This document shows positions 1-7,633 of a stretch of 64,000 bases of DNA, in pieces. The notes beneath the pieces were generated by a model, which was not told where the DNA came from, ran no database searches, and saw only the letters and a list, made by a program, of their open reading frames with translations. The DNA lies in the NCBI RefSeq assembly GCF_004570325.1, contig NZ_SPQO01000001.1:271214-335213 (forward strand). Direction: 5' to 3'. The stretch comes from Mycobacterium sp. PS03-16. Its GTDB lineage: Bacteria; Actinomycetota; Actinomycetes; Mycobacteriales; Mycobacteriaceae. Numbering within the stretch: the first letter of the stretch is position 1; each line of letters starts with the position of its first letter. Position numbers and translations under genes: made by a program.

Positions 1-425
1 TGCAGCGTCTCCTCGAGCCGCTCGAAACGCTCGGCCAGCGGCGGATACGGCACGCCCAGCCCGACGTGCTCACGCTCGAACCACGCGGCGCCGATCCCCA
101 GCCAGGCCCGTCCGCCCGACAGCACGTCCACCGTCGTCACCGTCTTGGCGAGCAGCCCGGGATGCCGGTACGTCACGCCGGTCACCAGCAGGCCGAGCTC
201 GACCCGCTTCGTGTGCGCAGCCATGAAGCCCAGCGCGGTGTAGCCCTCGAGCATGTTCGACTCGGCCGGCAGGCCGGTCGGCTCGATCTGAAAGAAGTGG
301 TCCATGAACGACAGCCAGGTCGCCCCCGACGCGTCGGCCGCCTCGCCGACGCGGGCGAGCTCACCGGCGATGGCGGTGGTCCCGCCGTCGATCTCGAAAA
401 TCGGCACGTGAAATCCAAGGTCCAT
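1..425 (-). CDS. LLM class F420-dependent oxidoreductase, partial
   Basis: Reading leftward from an ATG at 425, the frame stays open to the window edge, giving the first 141 residues of a luciferase-like (LLM) oxidoreductase. It starts MDLGFHVPIF and contains the features usual in F420-binding members: the early FMDHFFQ segment, the RVELGLLVTGVTYRHPGLLAKT core and LSGGRAWLGIGAAWFEREH. Proteins of this family use reduced or oxidised F420 in hydride transfer on unknown substrates in mycobacteria. The C-terminal half lies outside the window. The gene is divergent from the hydrolase at 533, with a palindrome-rich 107-bp gap. Family assignment is firm, substrate unknown. Confidence 0.9.
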   Translation of the reverse strand, partial: MDLGFHVPIFEIDGGTTAIAGELARVGEAADASGATWLSFMDHFFQIEPTGLPAESNMLEGYTALGFMAAHTKRVELGLLVTGVTYRHPGLLAKTVTTVDVLSGGRAWLGIGAAWFEREHVGLGVPYPPLAERFERLEETL

Positions 426-455
426 GATCGGGGATAACCCCTGTGACGGACGCCG

Positions 456-474
456 CATTCCCGCCTGGGGAATG
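456..474. promoter_or_regulatory. Operator-like inverted repeat in divergent promoter
   Basis: A perfect inverted repeat CATTCCC-GCCTG-GGGAATG lies between the divergent LLM oxidoreductase and the alpha/beta hydrolase. A second near-palindrome, GGGTTGTACGACCC, is at 501-514. Such symmetry is typical of dimeric regulator sites, and the two TetR genes downstream are plausible binders, but this is inference. Confidence 0.45.
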
Positions 475-532
475 GGCCGAACCGCCCGTCGGTTGGTAAT
501 GGGTTGTACGACCCAAAAATGAGAGGATCGCC

Positions 533-1405
533 ATGCCCGCCGTGCACCACCGTTACGCCACGATCGACGGCCACCGCCTGTTCTACCGCGAGGCCGGGGA
601 TCCGGACGCCCCGACAGTCGTGCTGCTGCACGGGTATCCGACGAGTTCGTACATGTTCCGGCGCCTGGTGCCTGCGCTGGCCGACCGCTATCACGTCATC
701 GCCCCCGATCATCTGGGCTTCGGCCTGTCCGACGCGCCCGGTGCCGACGAGTTCGACTACACCTTCGACGCGCTGAGCAGTCTGACCGCCGGTCTGCTGT
801 CCCACCTCGGCGTCACGCGCTATGCGATCTACGTGCAGGACTACGGCGCGCCCATCGGGTGGCGGCTGGCGCTCGCCGACCCGGCTGCGATCACGGCGAT
901 CATCACCCAGAACGGCAACGGTTACGAAGCCGGCTTCGTCGAGAGCTTCTGGAAGACCGTGTGGGCGTATCAGAGTGCGCAGACGCCCGAGACCGAGGCG
1001 GCCGTGCGCGAATTCCTCACCCTCGAGGCGACGCGCTGGCAGTATGTCACCGGGGTGGCCGACGAGACCCTGCTCGACCCCGAGGCATGGCACCACGACC
1101 ACGCGCTGATCTCACGGCCGGGCAACGACCGGGTGCAACTCGACCTCTTCCTCGACTACGAGACCAACGCGATGCTCTACCCGCGCCTGCACGAGTACTT
1201 CCGCGCCGGCCGCGTGCCGCTGCTGGCGGTGTGGGGCCGCGGTGACGAGATCTTCGGTCCCGCAGGTGCGCAGGCCTTCGCCGACGATCTGCCCGAGGCG
1301 GAGATCCACCTGATCGACGGTGGTCACTTCCTGCTGGAGTCCGCGTTCGACGAGACCACGGCCCTGATTCGCGACTTCCTGGACCGCACGGTGGCGCGGG
1401 ACTGA
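533..1405 (+). CDS. Alpha/beta hydrolase, haloalkane dehalogenase-like
   Basis: A 290-residue cytosolic alpha/beta hydrolase. The oxyanion-hole segment HGYPTSS is at about 33-39. The nucleophile elbow reads VQDYGAP, with Asp103 in the place occupied by Ser in esterases, as in haloalkane dehalogenases and epoxide hydrolases. An acidic residue follows in WGRGDEIF, and the catalytic His is in DGGHFLLES near the C-terminus. A GAGAGG ribosome-binding site precedes the ATG. The Asp nucleophile suggests hydrolysis of a C-halogen or epoxide bond, but the substrate cannot be read from sequence. It is followed by two TetR regulators on the same strand, which may control it. Confidence 0.85.
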   Translation: MPAVHHRYATIDGHRLFYREAGDPDAPTVVLLHGYPTSSYMFRRLVPALADRYHVIAPDHLGFGLSDAPGADEFDYTFDALSSLTAGLLSHLGVTRYAIYVQDYGAPIGWRLALADPAAITAIITQNGNGYEAGFVESFWKTVWAYQSAQTPETEAAVREFLTLEATRWQYVTGVADETLLDPEAWHHDHALISRPGNDRVQLDLFLDYETNAMLYPRLHEYFRAGRVPLLAVWGRGDEIFGPAGAQAFADDLPEAEIHLIDGGHFLLESAFDETTALIRDFLDRTVARD

Positions 1406-1470
1406 GCGGTGCGCGCGGTGACTGGGCCGCGCATCCCATAACCGCAGGTGGCGCGCGGTAATCTGGGGGC

Positions 1471-2157
1471 ATGGTCGAACCGGCGCCTCCGGAGCCGCGG
1501 CGGCTCACCGCCAAGGGGCGGGCCACCCGCGACCGCATCCTCGCCGCAGCCGCGGAACTCATTGTCGCTCGCGGGCTGTCGGCGCTGAACATGGTCGGCC
1601 TCCGCACGGCCGCGTCCGTGAGCGGATCGCAACTCGCGCACTACTTCACCGATAAGCAGGTGCTGGTCCGGGCGCTGATCGAGCGGCAGATTCAGGGCGT
1701 CCTGGATTTCCACCAGCAGCCCGTACTCGGCGGGTTGGACACGTTCGACGACTTCGAACGCTGGCTCGACCTCACCATGCGCGACCTGCGGCGGATCGGT
1801 TTCTCCGGCACGCCCACCTACCACGGCCTGGTGGGGCAGCTCGCCAAGACCGACGACGCGACCCGCGCCACCCTCGCCGACGGCTACCGACGCTGGATTT
1901 CGGTGCTCGAGGGGGCCATCGGCCGGATGAAGACGTCGGGGCTTCTGGTCGACGACGCCGATCCGCGGCAGCTGGCGCTGGTCATCGTGGGCGCTCACCA
2001 AGCCGGCGGCACCATGGCCTCCGTGTACCAAGAGGAGTGGCCGCAGGCGGATGCGCTGCGGTTCGCGGTGAACCGGCTGCGGATGTTCGCCGCCGATCCC
2101 GCCGAACGCGCCCCACGCCCGCCGCGCCGGCCGCGCACTCGACGGAGGACCGCATGA
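1471..2157 (+). CDS. TetR/AcrR family transcriptional regulator (first of tandem pair)
   Basis: 228 residues. The N-terminal TetR helix-turn-helix spans about 15-62 (ATRDRILAAAAELIVARG ... SGSQLAHYFTDKQVLV), followed by a ligand/dimer domain. The C-terminus ends in a Pro/Arg-rich tail encoded where the gene runs into the next one. The stop overlaps the start of the second TetR gene (ATGA), so the two are translationally coupled. The two proteins are clear paralogues: both have the unusual SGSQLxHYF recognition helix, an FHxQPxLGxLDT segment and an ADPRxLALVxVxAHQxG segment near the C-terminus. The likely target is a nearby catabolic gene. The effector is unknown. Confidence 0.92.
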   Translation: MVEPAPPEPRRLTAKGRATRDRILAAAAELIVARGLSALNMVGLRTAASVSGSQLAHYFTDKQVLVRALIERQIQGVLDFHQQPVLGGLDTFDDFERWLDLTMRDLRRIGFSGTPTYHGLVGQLAKTDDATRATLADGYRRWISVLEGAIGRMKTSGLLVDDADPRQLALVIVGAHQAGGTMASVYQEEWPQADALRFAVNRLRMFAADPAERAPRPPRRPRTRRRTA

Positions 2158-2777
2158 CCGCGCCGGGCTTCACCCGCAAGGGGCAGGCGACGCGTGGTCG
2201 CATCGTCGACGCCACCGCCGAGTTGATGTTCGAACACGGTGTGGAAAGCACGACGATGGAGCGAGTGCGGGAGGCCGCCGACGTCAGCGGATCCCAGCTG
2301 TCGCACTACTTCCGCGGGAAGATCGACCTGACCCGCGAAGTCGTCGCCATGCGGCGGCGCAACCTCACGCAGTTCCACAACCAGCCCGATCTCGGCGCCC
2401 TCGACACCATCGACGGGATCCGGGCGTGGGCGCGAGCCTGCATCGCCGACATCGACACGGTTTACCGCCGCGGCGGGTGTGTCTACGGATCGCTGGTCGG
2501 TGAACTGATCGACGGCGAACCGGAGGTCCGCGACGACCTCGCCGCGGGACACGACGAGTGGATCGGGCTGTTCCGGGCGGGGCTGGCCGCGATGAAGAAG
2601 CGCGGGGAACTGCGCGCCGACGCCGATCCGCGCCATCTGGCGGTCTCACTCGTGGTCGCGCACCAGGGCGGAGCCATGCTCACGTTCGTCACCGGCGATC
2701 CGGAGTCGTTCCGCGCCAACATCACCGCCGCGGTGGAGTATGTGGAGTCGTTCCTGGCCGACGATGCCGGTCGATAG
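2154..2777 (+). CDS. TetR/AcrR family transcriptional regulator (second of tandem pair)
   Basis: 207 residues from the ATG at 2154, which overlaps the preceding stop by 4 bp. A longer in-frame extension back to 2037 exists but would lie inside the upstream TetR gene and lacks family similarity, so it is rejected. The HTH covers about 10-56 (ATRGRIVDATAELMFEHG, SGSQLSHYFRGKIDL). It is paralogous to the gene before it. Adjacent duplicated TetR proteins may heterodimerise or divide control of neighbouring operons; that is inference. Confidence 0.92.
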   Translation: MTAPGFTRKGQATRGRIVDATAELMFEHGVESTTMERVREAADVSGSQLSHYFRGKIDLTREVVAMRRRNLTQFHNQPDLGALDTIDGIRAWARACIADIDTVYRRGGCVYGSLVGELIDGEPEVRDDLAAGHDEWIGLFRAGLAAMKKRGELRADADPRHLAVSLVVAHQGGAMLTFVTGDPESFRANITAAVEYVESFLADDAGR

Positions 2778-2785
2778 CGTGTCCG

Positions 2786-3775
2786 CTACAGCCGGCCCAC
2801 GGCACGCAACCCTACGACGGTGTCGGCGATCGTCTCCGCGGGCTCGCGCAGCGTGATGCCGAGGTCGCGTTCGGCGGGGGAGTCGTCCGACGGCGGCATC
2901 TGCGTGTAGTACTGCATCGCAGCGGAATTGATAGGCGTCTCGAACGGCAGCTGGTCGCCGATCACGTCGAACACCCGCCCGACGGTGCGCAGCGCGATGT
3001 CCGGGACCGGGTAGACCAGCACCGTGCTGTCGGCGCCGGAGCCGATCAGCGCCGCCAATTCGTCGACGGCCACGCGCTGCCCGCCGGCCATGTAGCGCCG
3101 CGGGCCGCGGCCCGGCTCGAGCAGCGCGACATGCAGCGTGGCGAGGTCGCGCACGTCGACCACGATCCACGCCGCGCCGCGGCCCGGCACCCCGCGCATC
3201 TTGACCGCGGCCTCCACGCCCTCGGCGGCCTCACCGAACTGATCTCCGGCGGGCGGCCCGAGCACCATCCCGGGATAGGTGATGTTCACCGGAGCGCCGG
3301 CATCCTGCAGGCCGCGTGCGTACGCCTCGACGGCCGCCTTGGAGCGGCCGTAGCCGTCCGAGCCGCCGGTGACGGGCAGGTCGGCGTGCAACATCTCCAG
3401 GCCCGGCCGGAACAGTGCGGTGAAACTCGAGACGTGGATGATCGGATCGATGCCGGCCTTCGCGGCGCCGCCAAGCACGTACCGCGCGCCCTCGAGGTTG
3501 GTGCGCAGCATCTCGTCAGCCATGGCCGGATCGGTGGAGACCATGGCGGCGCAATGGATTACCGCGTCGCAGCCGGCCAGCGCCTCGGCCGTCGAGTCAG
3601 GGTCGGCGATGTCACCCACGACGTAATCGCCGATGTCGGCGCCGATCTTCGCGGCGCTGGTCTCGAGCCGCTCCGGCTTGCGCACCAGGAACCGGGTCCG
3701 GTGTCCGGCGTCCTGCACGGCCTTGGCGGTCCACGCGCCGACGAAGCCGGTGCCGCCGGTGATCAGAACCTTCAT
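2786..3775 (-). CDS. NAD-dependent epimerase/dehydratase family protein
   Basis: 329 residues starting MKVLITGGTGFVG, the NAD(P)-binding Rossmann motif of extended short-chain dehydrogenases. The ATG at 3775 has GAGGA six bases upstream; an upstream extension of 63 codons is open but has no family features. An active-site Tyr-x3-Lys is visible in DGYGRSKAAVEAYA, preceded by the VSSF segment. Family members epimerise, dehydrate or reduce sugar nucleotides, steroids or aldehydes; the substrate is not identifiable here. Convergent with the TetR gene, with only 8 bp between. Confidence 0.88.
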   Translation of the reverse strand: MKVLITGGTGFVGAWTAKAVQDAGHRTRFLVRKPERLETSAAKIGADIGDYVVGDIADPDSTAEALAGCDAVIHCAAMVSTDPAMADEMLRTNLEGARYVLGGAAKAGIDPIIHVSSFTALFRPGLEMLHADLPVTGGSDGYGRSKAAVEAYARGLQDAGAPVNITYPGMVLGPPAGDQFGEAAEGVEAAVKMRGVPGRGAAWIVVDVRDLATLHVALLEPGRGPRRYMAGGQRVAVDELAALIGSGADSTVLVYPVPDIALRTVGRVFDVIGDQLPFETPINSAAMQYYTQMPPSDDSPAERDLGITLREPAETIADTVVGLRAVGRL

Positions 3776-3857
3776 CGGATCCTCACTGTCGCGGGGACGG
3801 GAACGCTTCCGGACACTACCGGCCGGTGAGTCGTACGGTGTGGGGAAGGAGGCACCC

Positions 3858-4544
3858 ATGCCCGAGACCGCTGAAGTCCTCGTCTTCGACGTCAACGAGA
3901 CACTGCTCGACATCGAATCGCTGACCCCGTACTTCGCGCAGACCCTGTCCGACCCCGGGGCCATGCGCGAATGGTTCGGTCAGCTGGTCATGCACTCGAT
4001 GGCCGTCACCCTGTCCGGGAACTACGTCGATTTCTCCACACTCGGCCGCGCCGTCCTTGCGATGCTCGCCGACGTCCGCGGCGTCACCGTGACCGAGGCC
4101 GACCTCGAGGGTCTGACGACCGCGATCGCGTCGATGCCCGCCCACCCCGACGTCGCCGAAGGCCTCGAGATGTTGCGCACCAACGGCTTCCGTCTCGTCA
4201 CGCTGACGAATTCACCGCCGCATCCCAGCGGCCGCAGCGGGGTCGACCGAGCCGGGATGGGTGAGTTCTTCGAGCGGCAGTTCAGCGTCGACTCCTGCCG
4301 GGCGTTCAAACCCGATCAGGCGGTCTACCGACAGGTGCTGCGCTCGCTCGATGTGCCGCCCGAGCGCTGCCTCATGGTCGCCGCCCACATGTGGGACACG
4401 ATCGGCGCGCAAGCGGTCGGCATGCGGGGCGCATTCATCCGCCGCCCCGGCAACGCCGTCCTCGACCTCGCGCCGGTGCCCCACCCCGACATGGTGGCCA
4501 CCGACCTGATCGACCTGGCCCGCCAGCTCAGCTCTGCGCGATGA
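3858..4544 (+). CDS. Haloacid dehalogenase, type II (HAD superfamily)
   Basis: 228 residues from an ATG with a GGAGG site. HAD motif I is FDVNETLLD with the nucleophile Asp11, motif II LTNSP, motif III Lys in CRAFKPDQAVY, and a VAAHMWDTIGAQAVGM segment typical of L-2-haloacid dehalogenases, which hydrolyse 2-haloalkanoates to 2-hydroxyacids. It lies within 3 kb of an Asp-nucleophile hydrolase, which would fit haloalkane-to-haloacid catabolism, although both families contain many non-dehalogenases. The last 17 bp overlap the 3' end of the convergent YdcF-like gene. Confidence 0.85.
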   Translation: MPETAEVLVFDVNETLLDIESLTPYFAQTLSDPGAMREWFGQLVMHSMAVTLSGNYVDFSTLGRAVLAMLADVRGVTVTEADLEGLTTAIASMPAHPDVAEGLEMLRTNGFRLVTLTNSPPHPSGRSGVDRAGMGEFFERQFSVDSCRAFKPDQAVYRQVLRSLDVPPERCLMVAAHMWDTIGAQAVGMRGAFIRRPGNAVLDLAPVPHPDMVATDLIDLARQLSSAR

Positions 4545-5106
4545 GCGGGCTGATGACGTCGCGCGCGAACTGCGCCGCGTTCACCTGCGGGCTGCCGTCG
4601 GGGTAACTCACCGTCGCCAGCACGTTCGCCCCGGCATCGATGAAGTTGCCGTCGGCGCGGTCCTGATGGGTCGACGACGTCACCAGAATGATGCCCGACG
4701 TCCCGGCCTCCTCGGCCAGCGGCACCGAGAACCGGGCGTTCTGCACGGTGCTGTTCGCCCTGTCCTCCACGATGATCCGGTGCGCCGGGAAGCCGAACAG
4801 CAGCAGCATCCGGCGCATCGCCGCGGCCTCGGTCACGCCGTTGCGGGGGTTGCCGCCCGTCACGATGATCGGCGACTGCGGGAAGAACTGCGCCACCGTC
4901 AGTCCGGTCAGCACCCGCCGCCGCAGGATCGCCCGCATGCTCCCGTCCGGTTGCAGCCCGTAGCCCAGAATCACGATGGCCGGCTTCGAGAAGTCCTTGA
5001 CCGCGACCGCCGGCTGGGCCTGCGCCACCGCGGGGGTGAGGTCACCGACCGCGAAGCCCAGCGCCAGCACCATGGCCACGACGGCCGTCTTCCATCGACT
5101 GCGCAT
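4528..5106 (-). CDS. Exported YdcF/DUF218-family protein
   Basis: 192 residues starting MRSRWKTAVVAM. The ATG at 5106 is preceded by GGAGGGCAC and followed by a signal peptide of about 28 residues ending near AVAQAQP, which is why the longer ORF start at 5238 is rejected. The DUF218 core shows VILGYGLQPDGSM, VTGGNPRNGVTEA and EDRANSTVQNARFS. The family (YdcF/ElyC) is linked to envelope or S-adenosylmethionine-related roles in other bacteria; the function here is unknown. Probably periplasmic. Confidence 0.82.
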   Translation of the reverse strand: MRSRWKTAVVAMVLALGFAVGDLTPAVAQAQPAVAVKDFSKPAIVILGYGLQPDGSMRAILRRRVLTGLTVAQFFPQSPIIVTGGNPRNGVTEAAAMRRMLLLFGFPAHRIIVEDRANSTVQNARFSVPLAEEAGTSGIILVTSSTHQDRADGNFIDAGANVLATVSYPDGSPQVNAAQFARDVISPLIAQS

Positions 5107-5188
5107 GTGCCCTCCGAGGCGGGTGGGGTCGCTGTTGCTGTCGATGTGATCGTGAACTGATGTTGATTCGTTACGCGGACAGACCGGC

Positions 5189-5917
5189 TCAGCCGCGCTC
5201 GACGATGTTGTCGCCGCTGTTGTTGATCTGTGGCTCACCCGAGCGGAACGTCACCCGGTTCTCGAAGCCCGAGGCGCTGATGACGTCGGCGTTGTCGACG
5301 ATCACCTCGTTGTCCATGCCCGACACCGTCACGCTCACGCAGTGCCCGGTGATGGTCACCGTGTTGGACACCCCGCTGACACTGATCACGCTGTCATTGC
5401 AGGCGACCCGCTTGTCGCCCTCCACACCCGCGATGCTCAGCTGCCCGCCCGCAGGCGCCTGCTCGACGACGTTCGGGTCGCCGGTCGGCAGGCCCGGCGC
5501 GACGACGATGGGCAGGTCGTCGGTCGGGCCGACCTCCCGGGTCTGGTCCAGTGCGCCGCCGCCGCCGGCGATCGTCGGCCGCCCGGTCACCCCGTCACTG
5601 CCGGAACCGAGATTCGCGAAGTAGATCGCCACCCCGGCGCCCACCACCAGCAGCGCCAGCACCACGACCACCAGCACGATGACCCCGGCCTGCGACGGGC
5701 CGCCCGAGGGCGGTGCGCCCGAATATGGCGGCGGCGCAGGGGGATACGGCTGCGGTGCGCCGGGGTACGGCGCATGGGCGTCCGGATGGGGCGGAGGCGG
5801 CGGGTACGACCCGGCGACCGTGTAGGGCTGCGTGCCCAACTCGGAGGCCTGCGCCCGGTCGGCCAGCGGGCGTTCGAGGTCCCGGATACGCGCCTCAGGG
5901 TCGTCCTGCGGGTTCAT
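5189..5917 (-). CDS. DUF3060 domain membrane-anchored protein
   Basis: 242 residues. I chose the ATG at 5917 (MNPQDDPEARIRDLERPLAD), a start conserved in mycobacterial proteins of this kind, rather than 5935. The protein has a short acidic N-terminus, a Pro/Tyr-rich linker of about 45 residues, one transmembrane helix at about 80-105 (VIVLVVVVLALLVVGAGVAI), and a C-terminal DUF3060 region made of repeated short V-rich beta strands (SVSGVSNTVTITG, TVSGMDNEVIV). The C-terminus is probably extracytoplasmic. Function unknown. Confidence 0.85.
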   Translation of the reverse strand: MNPQDDPEARIRDLERPLADRAQASELGTQPYTVAGSYPPPPPHPDAHAPYPGAPQPYPPAPPPYSGAPPSGGPSQAGVIVLVVVVLALLVVGAGVAIYFANLGSGSDGVTGRPTIAGGGGALDQTREVGPTDDLPIVVAPGLPTGDPNVVEQAPAGGQLSIAGVEGDKRVACNDSVISVSGVSNTVTITGHCVSVTVSGMDNEVIVDNADVISASGFENRVTFRSGEPQINNSGDNIVERG

Positions 5918-5956
5918 GCGCAGATAGTCGCACACGCATCACACCTGCTCAATGGG

Positions 5957-6727
5957 TCAATTGCGGACCTGCGCCACCACCGCCGCGCCGGCCACGAGCA
6001 CCGCCGCGACCGCGGCCGTCACCGACAGCGCCGCACTGTCCCGCTGCGCCGCGCCGAGGGCGATCGCGATCAGCGCCCACAGCACTCCCGCGACGTAACC
6101 GATCGTCCCGCGCAGCACCACCGTCACCGACAGTGCCGCAACGGCCGCGGCGGCCAGCACCACGAACTGCCACATCACCGACGAGGCCGACCATCCGGTG
6201 TAGATCAGCGCCGCCGCGACATTGGCGAACACCGCGATGCTGCTCCACCCGAGGTACAGCCCGAACGACACCGTAGCCAGCACGCGCAGCCACCGAGGAC
6301 ACGTCAGCTCCGCGGCCCGCCGAACCAGCAGCCACATGATGTGCAGTAGCGCGCCGGCCATCACGACGAACACCCCGACACTGACCCACAACCAGTCCTG
6401 CGCCGCCACCACCAGCCACACGCTGAACCCGACGAACACCACGCCGGCGTCGACCAGCACGTCGGTCTCCCATGACGACCCGAGCCCGTAGCGCACGACG
6501 CACACCGCCGTCACCGCACTCAGCAGCGTGATGAGACCCCACAGGCTGAACGCGTAACCGGCCGGCGTGACCAGCGCCTGATTCGTTGCGCCCGAGGACA
6601 AGAAGTCACCGGCCAGCGCCCGCGACACGGCCGGGGCGGCGAGCTGGCTCACCGCCAGCACGGCGGCGACCCACCGCCAGACGGTCACCGACGGAGCGCT
6701 GGACCGGGCCACGGGTGCGGTGCTCAT
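5957..6727 (-). CDS. TspO/MBR-related polytopic membrane protein
   Basis: 256 residues with about seven or eight hydrophobic segments. The segment VTPAGYAFSLWGLITL resembles the signature of TspO/tryptophan-rich sensory relatives (PxGYAFSIWGxIY), and WxxSS and WSAS segments follow. Function is uncertain; relatives bind porphyrins or are uncharacterised. Divergent from the small membrane protein at 6843. Confidence 0.75.
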   Translation of the reverse strand: MSTAPVARSSAPSVTVWRWVAAVLAVSQLAAPAVSRALAGDFLSSGATNQALVTPAGYAFSLWGLITLLSAVTAVCVVRYGLGSSWETDVLVDAGVVFVGFSVWLVVAAQDWLWVSVGVFVVMAGALLHIMWLLVRRAAELTCPRWLRVLATVSFGLYLGWSSIAVFANVAAALIYTGWSASSVMWQFVVLAAAAVAALSVTVVLRGTIGYVAGVLWALIAIALGAAQRDSAALSVTAAVAAVLVAGAAVVAQVRN

Positions 6728-6761
6728 ATCCGGTATTCGCGGCCGCGGCCCGCACGGATGA

Positions 6762-6773
6762 CAACGCGCGTTG
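6762..6773. promoter_or_regulatory. Perfect 12-bp palindrome in divergent promoter
   Basis: CAACGCGCGTTG is self-complementary and lies between the divergent TspO-like gene and the small membrane protein. A second palindrome, GGCCGCGGCC, is at 6741-6750. Possible operator; in a GC-rich genome the second may be chance. Confidence 0.3.
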
Positions 6774-6842
6774 CCGATTTGCTTGTGATCGGACTCACTC
6801 TCGCGCTAGATTGTGTCCGCCACCACAACGAAAGGGCCGATC

Positions 6843-7061
6843 ATGGATGCGGTAAACGACGGTTCGCTTGCCCCCGTTCAGCCCGTCGCGGCGCGGCGCC
6901 CGAAGCCCGCCGACCACAAGACCATCCAGTCGGTGCTGCTGACCGTGGTGTTTCTGCTCGGCGTCGTCGGCGTCGTGGGCGCCCTGGTTCTCGGTGCGCA
7001 GACGGCGGCCATCATCATCGCGTTGATCTCCAGCGCAATCATCATGGGCACGGTGTGCTGA
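6843..7061 (+). CDS. Small hypothetical membrane protein
   Basis: 72 residues (MDAVNDGSLAPVQPVAARRP...). The ATG at 6843 has an AAAGG site; an in-frame GTG at 6813 would add ten residues but has no ribosome-binding site. A charged N-terminus of about 30 residues precedes two close hydrophobic stretches (VLLTVVFLLGVVGVVGALVLG and AAIIIALISSAIIMGTV). Not recognised; function unknown. Confidence 0.6.
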   Translation: MDAVNDGSLAPVQPVAARRPKPADHKTIQSVLLTVVFLLGVVGVVGALVLGAQTAAIIIALISSAIIMGTVC

Positions 7062-7097
7062 CGCCCTGATCCCCAGCGTGCCGCATACCATCACGCG

Positions 7098-7553
7098 ATG
7101 GACTCTCGGCACGTACACATCGACAAGCAATCGCCCGCGGCCTACAAGGCCCTGATCGGCGTGTCGACCAGCGTGACAACGCTGGCCCGCGAGTCCGGGC
7201 TGCCGCGCACGCTCGTCGAACTGGTCAACGTGCGGGTGTCCCAGCTCAACGGCTGCCCGTCGTGCCTCGACGTCCACCACCGCCGCGCCGACGAGGCCGG
7301 CGTGACGGCCAAGCAACTCGCGACGCTGTCGGTGTGGCGCGACACCGAACTGTTCGACGAACGCGAGCAGGCCGCGCTGCGGCTGGCCGAGATCACCACC
7401 ACGCTGCCCGACCACGACACCGCCGAGCGCGAGTACGCCCGCGCCCGTGAGGTGCTCAACGAGGACGAGGTCTCGGCCGTGATCTGGGTTGCGACGGCGA
7501 TCAACGCGTTCAACCGCGTCTCGATCCTCAGCCGGCACACCGTCCGGCCCTGA
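7098..7553 (+). CDS. Carboxymuconolactone decarboxylase / AhpD-family protein
   Basis: 151 residues. The AhpD hallmark is clear: ELVNVRVSQLNGCPSCLDVHHRRA with Cys53, Cys56 and His60 (CxxCxxxH), then TLSVWRDTELFDEREQAALRLAE. Such proteins act as thiol-dependent peroxidase partners or alkylhydroperoxidase-like oxidoreductases in the cytosol. The stop codon is part of a strong hairpin (7547-7576). Confidence 0.9.
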   Translation: MDSRHVHIDKQSPAAYKALIGVSTSVTTLARESGLPRTLVELVNVRVSQLNGCPSCLDVHHRRADEAGVTAKQLATLSVWRDTELFDEREQAALRLAEITTTLPDHDTAEREYARAREVLNEDEVSAVIWVATAINAFNRVSILSRHTVRP

Positions 7554-7576
7554 GGCCTGTCGTTTGCGCTCAGGGC
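7547..7576. terminator. Hairpin between convergent genes
   Basis: GCCCTGAG (7547-7554) pairs perfectly with CTCAGGGC (7569-7576) across a 14-base loop. It includes the stop codon of the AhpD-like gene and lies before the end of the convergent hydrolase gene. There is no T-tract, as is usual for mycobacterial terminators. Probable bidirectional terminator. Confidence 0.5.
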
Positions 7577-7633
7577 TGTGCCGGCGCGCGCTTCACGACA
7601 CCGCGTGCAATAACGGCGGGCAACCCGACGGCG

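Noticed and set aside
182..1102. 306-codon - strand frame across the LLM start and the hydrolase
   Set aside because: It is out of frame with the true LLM gene and antisense to the hydrolase.
1406..1470. Possible inverted repeat ATAACCGC / GCGGTAAT before the first TetR gene
   Set aside because: The arms do not pair fully (TAACCGC would need GCGGTTA), so it is not a convincing operator.
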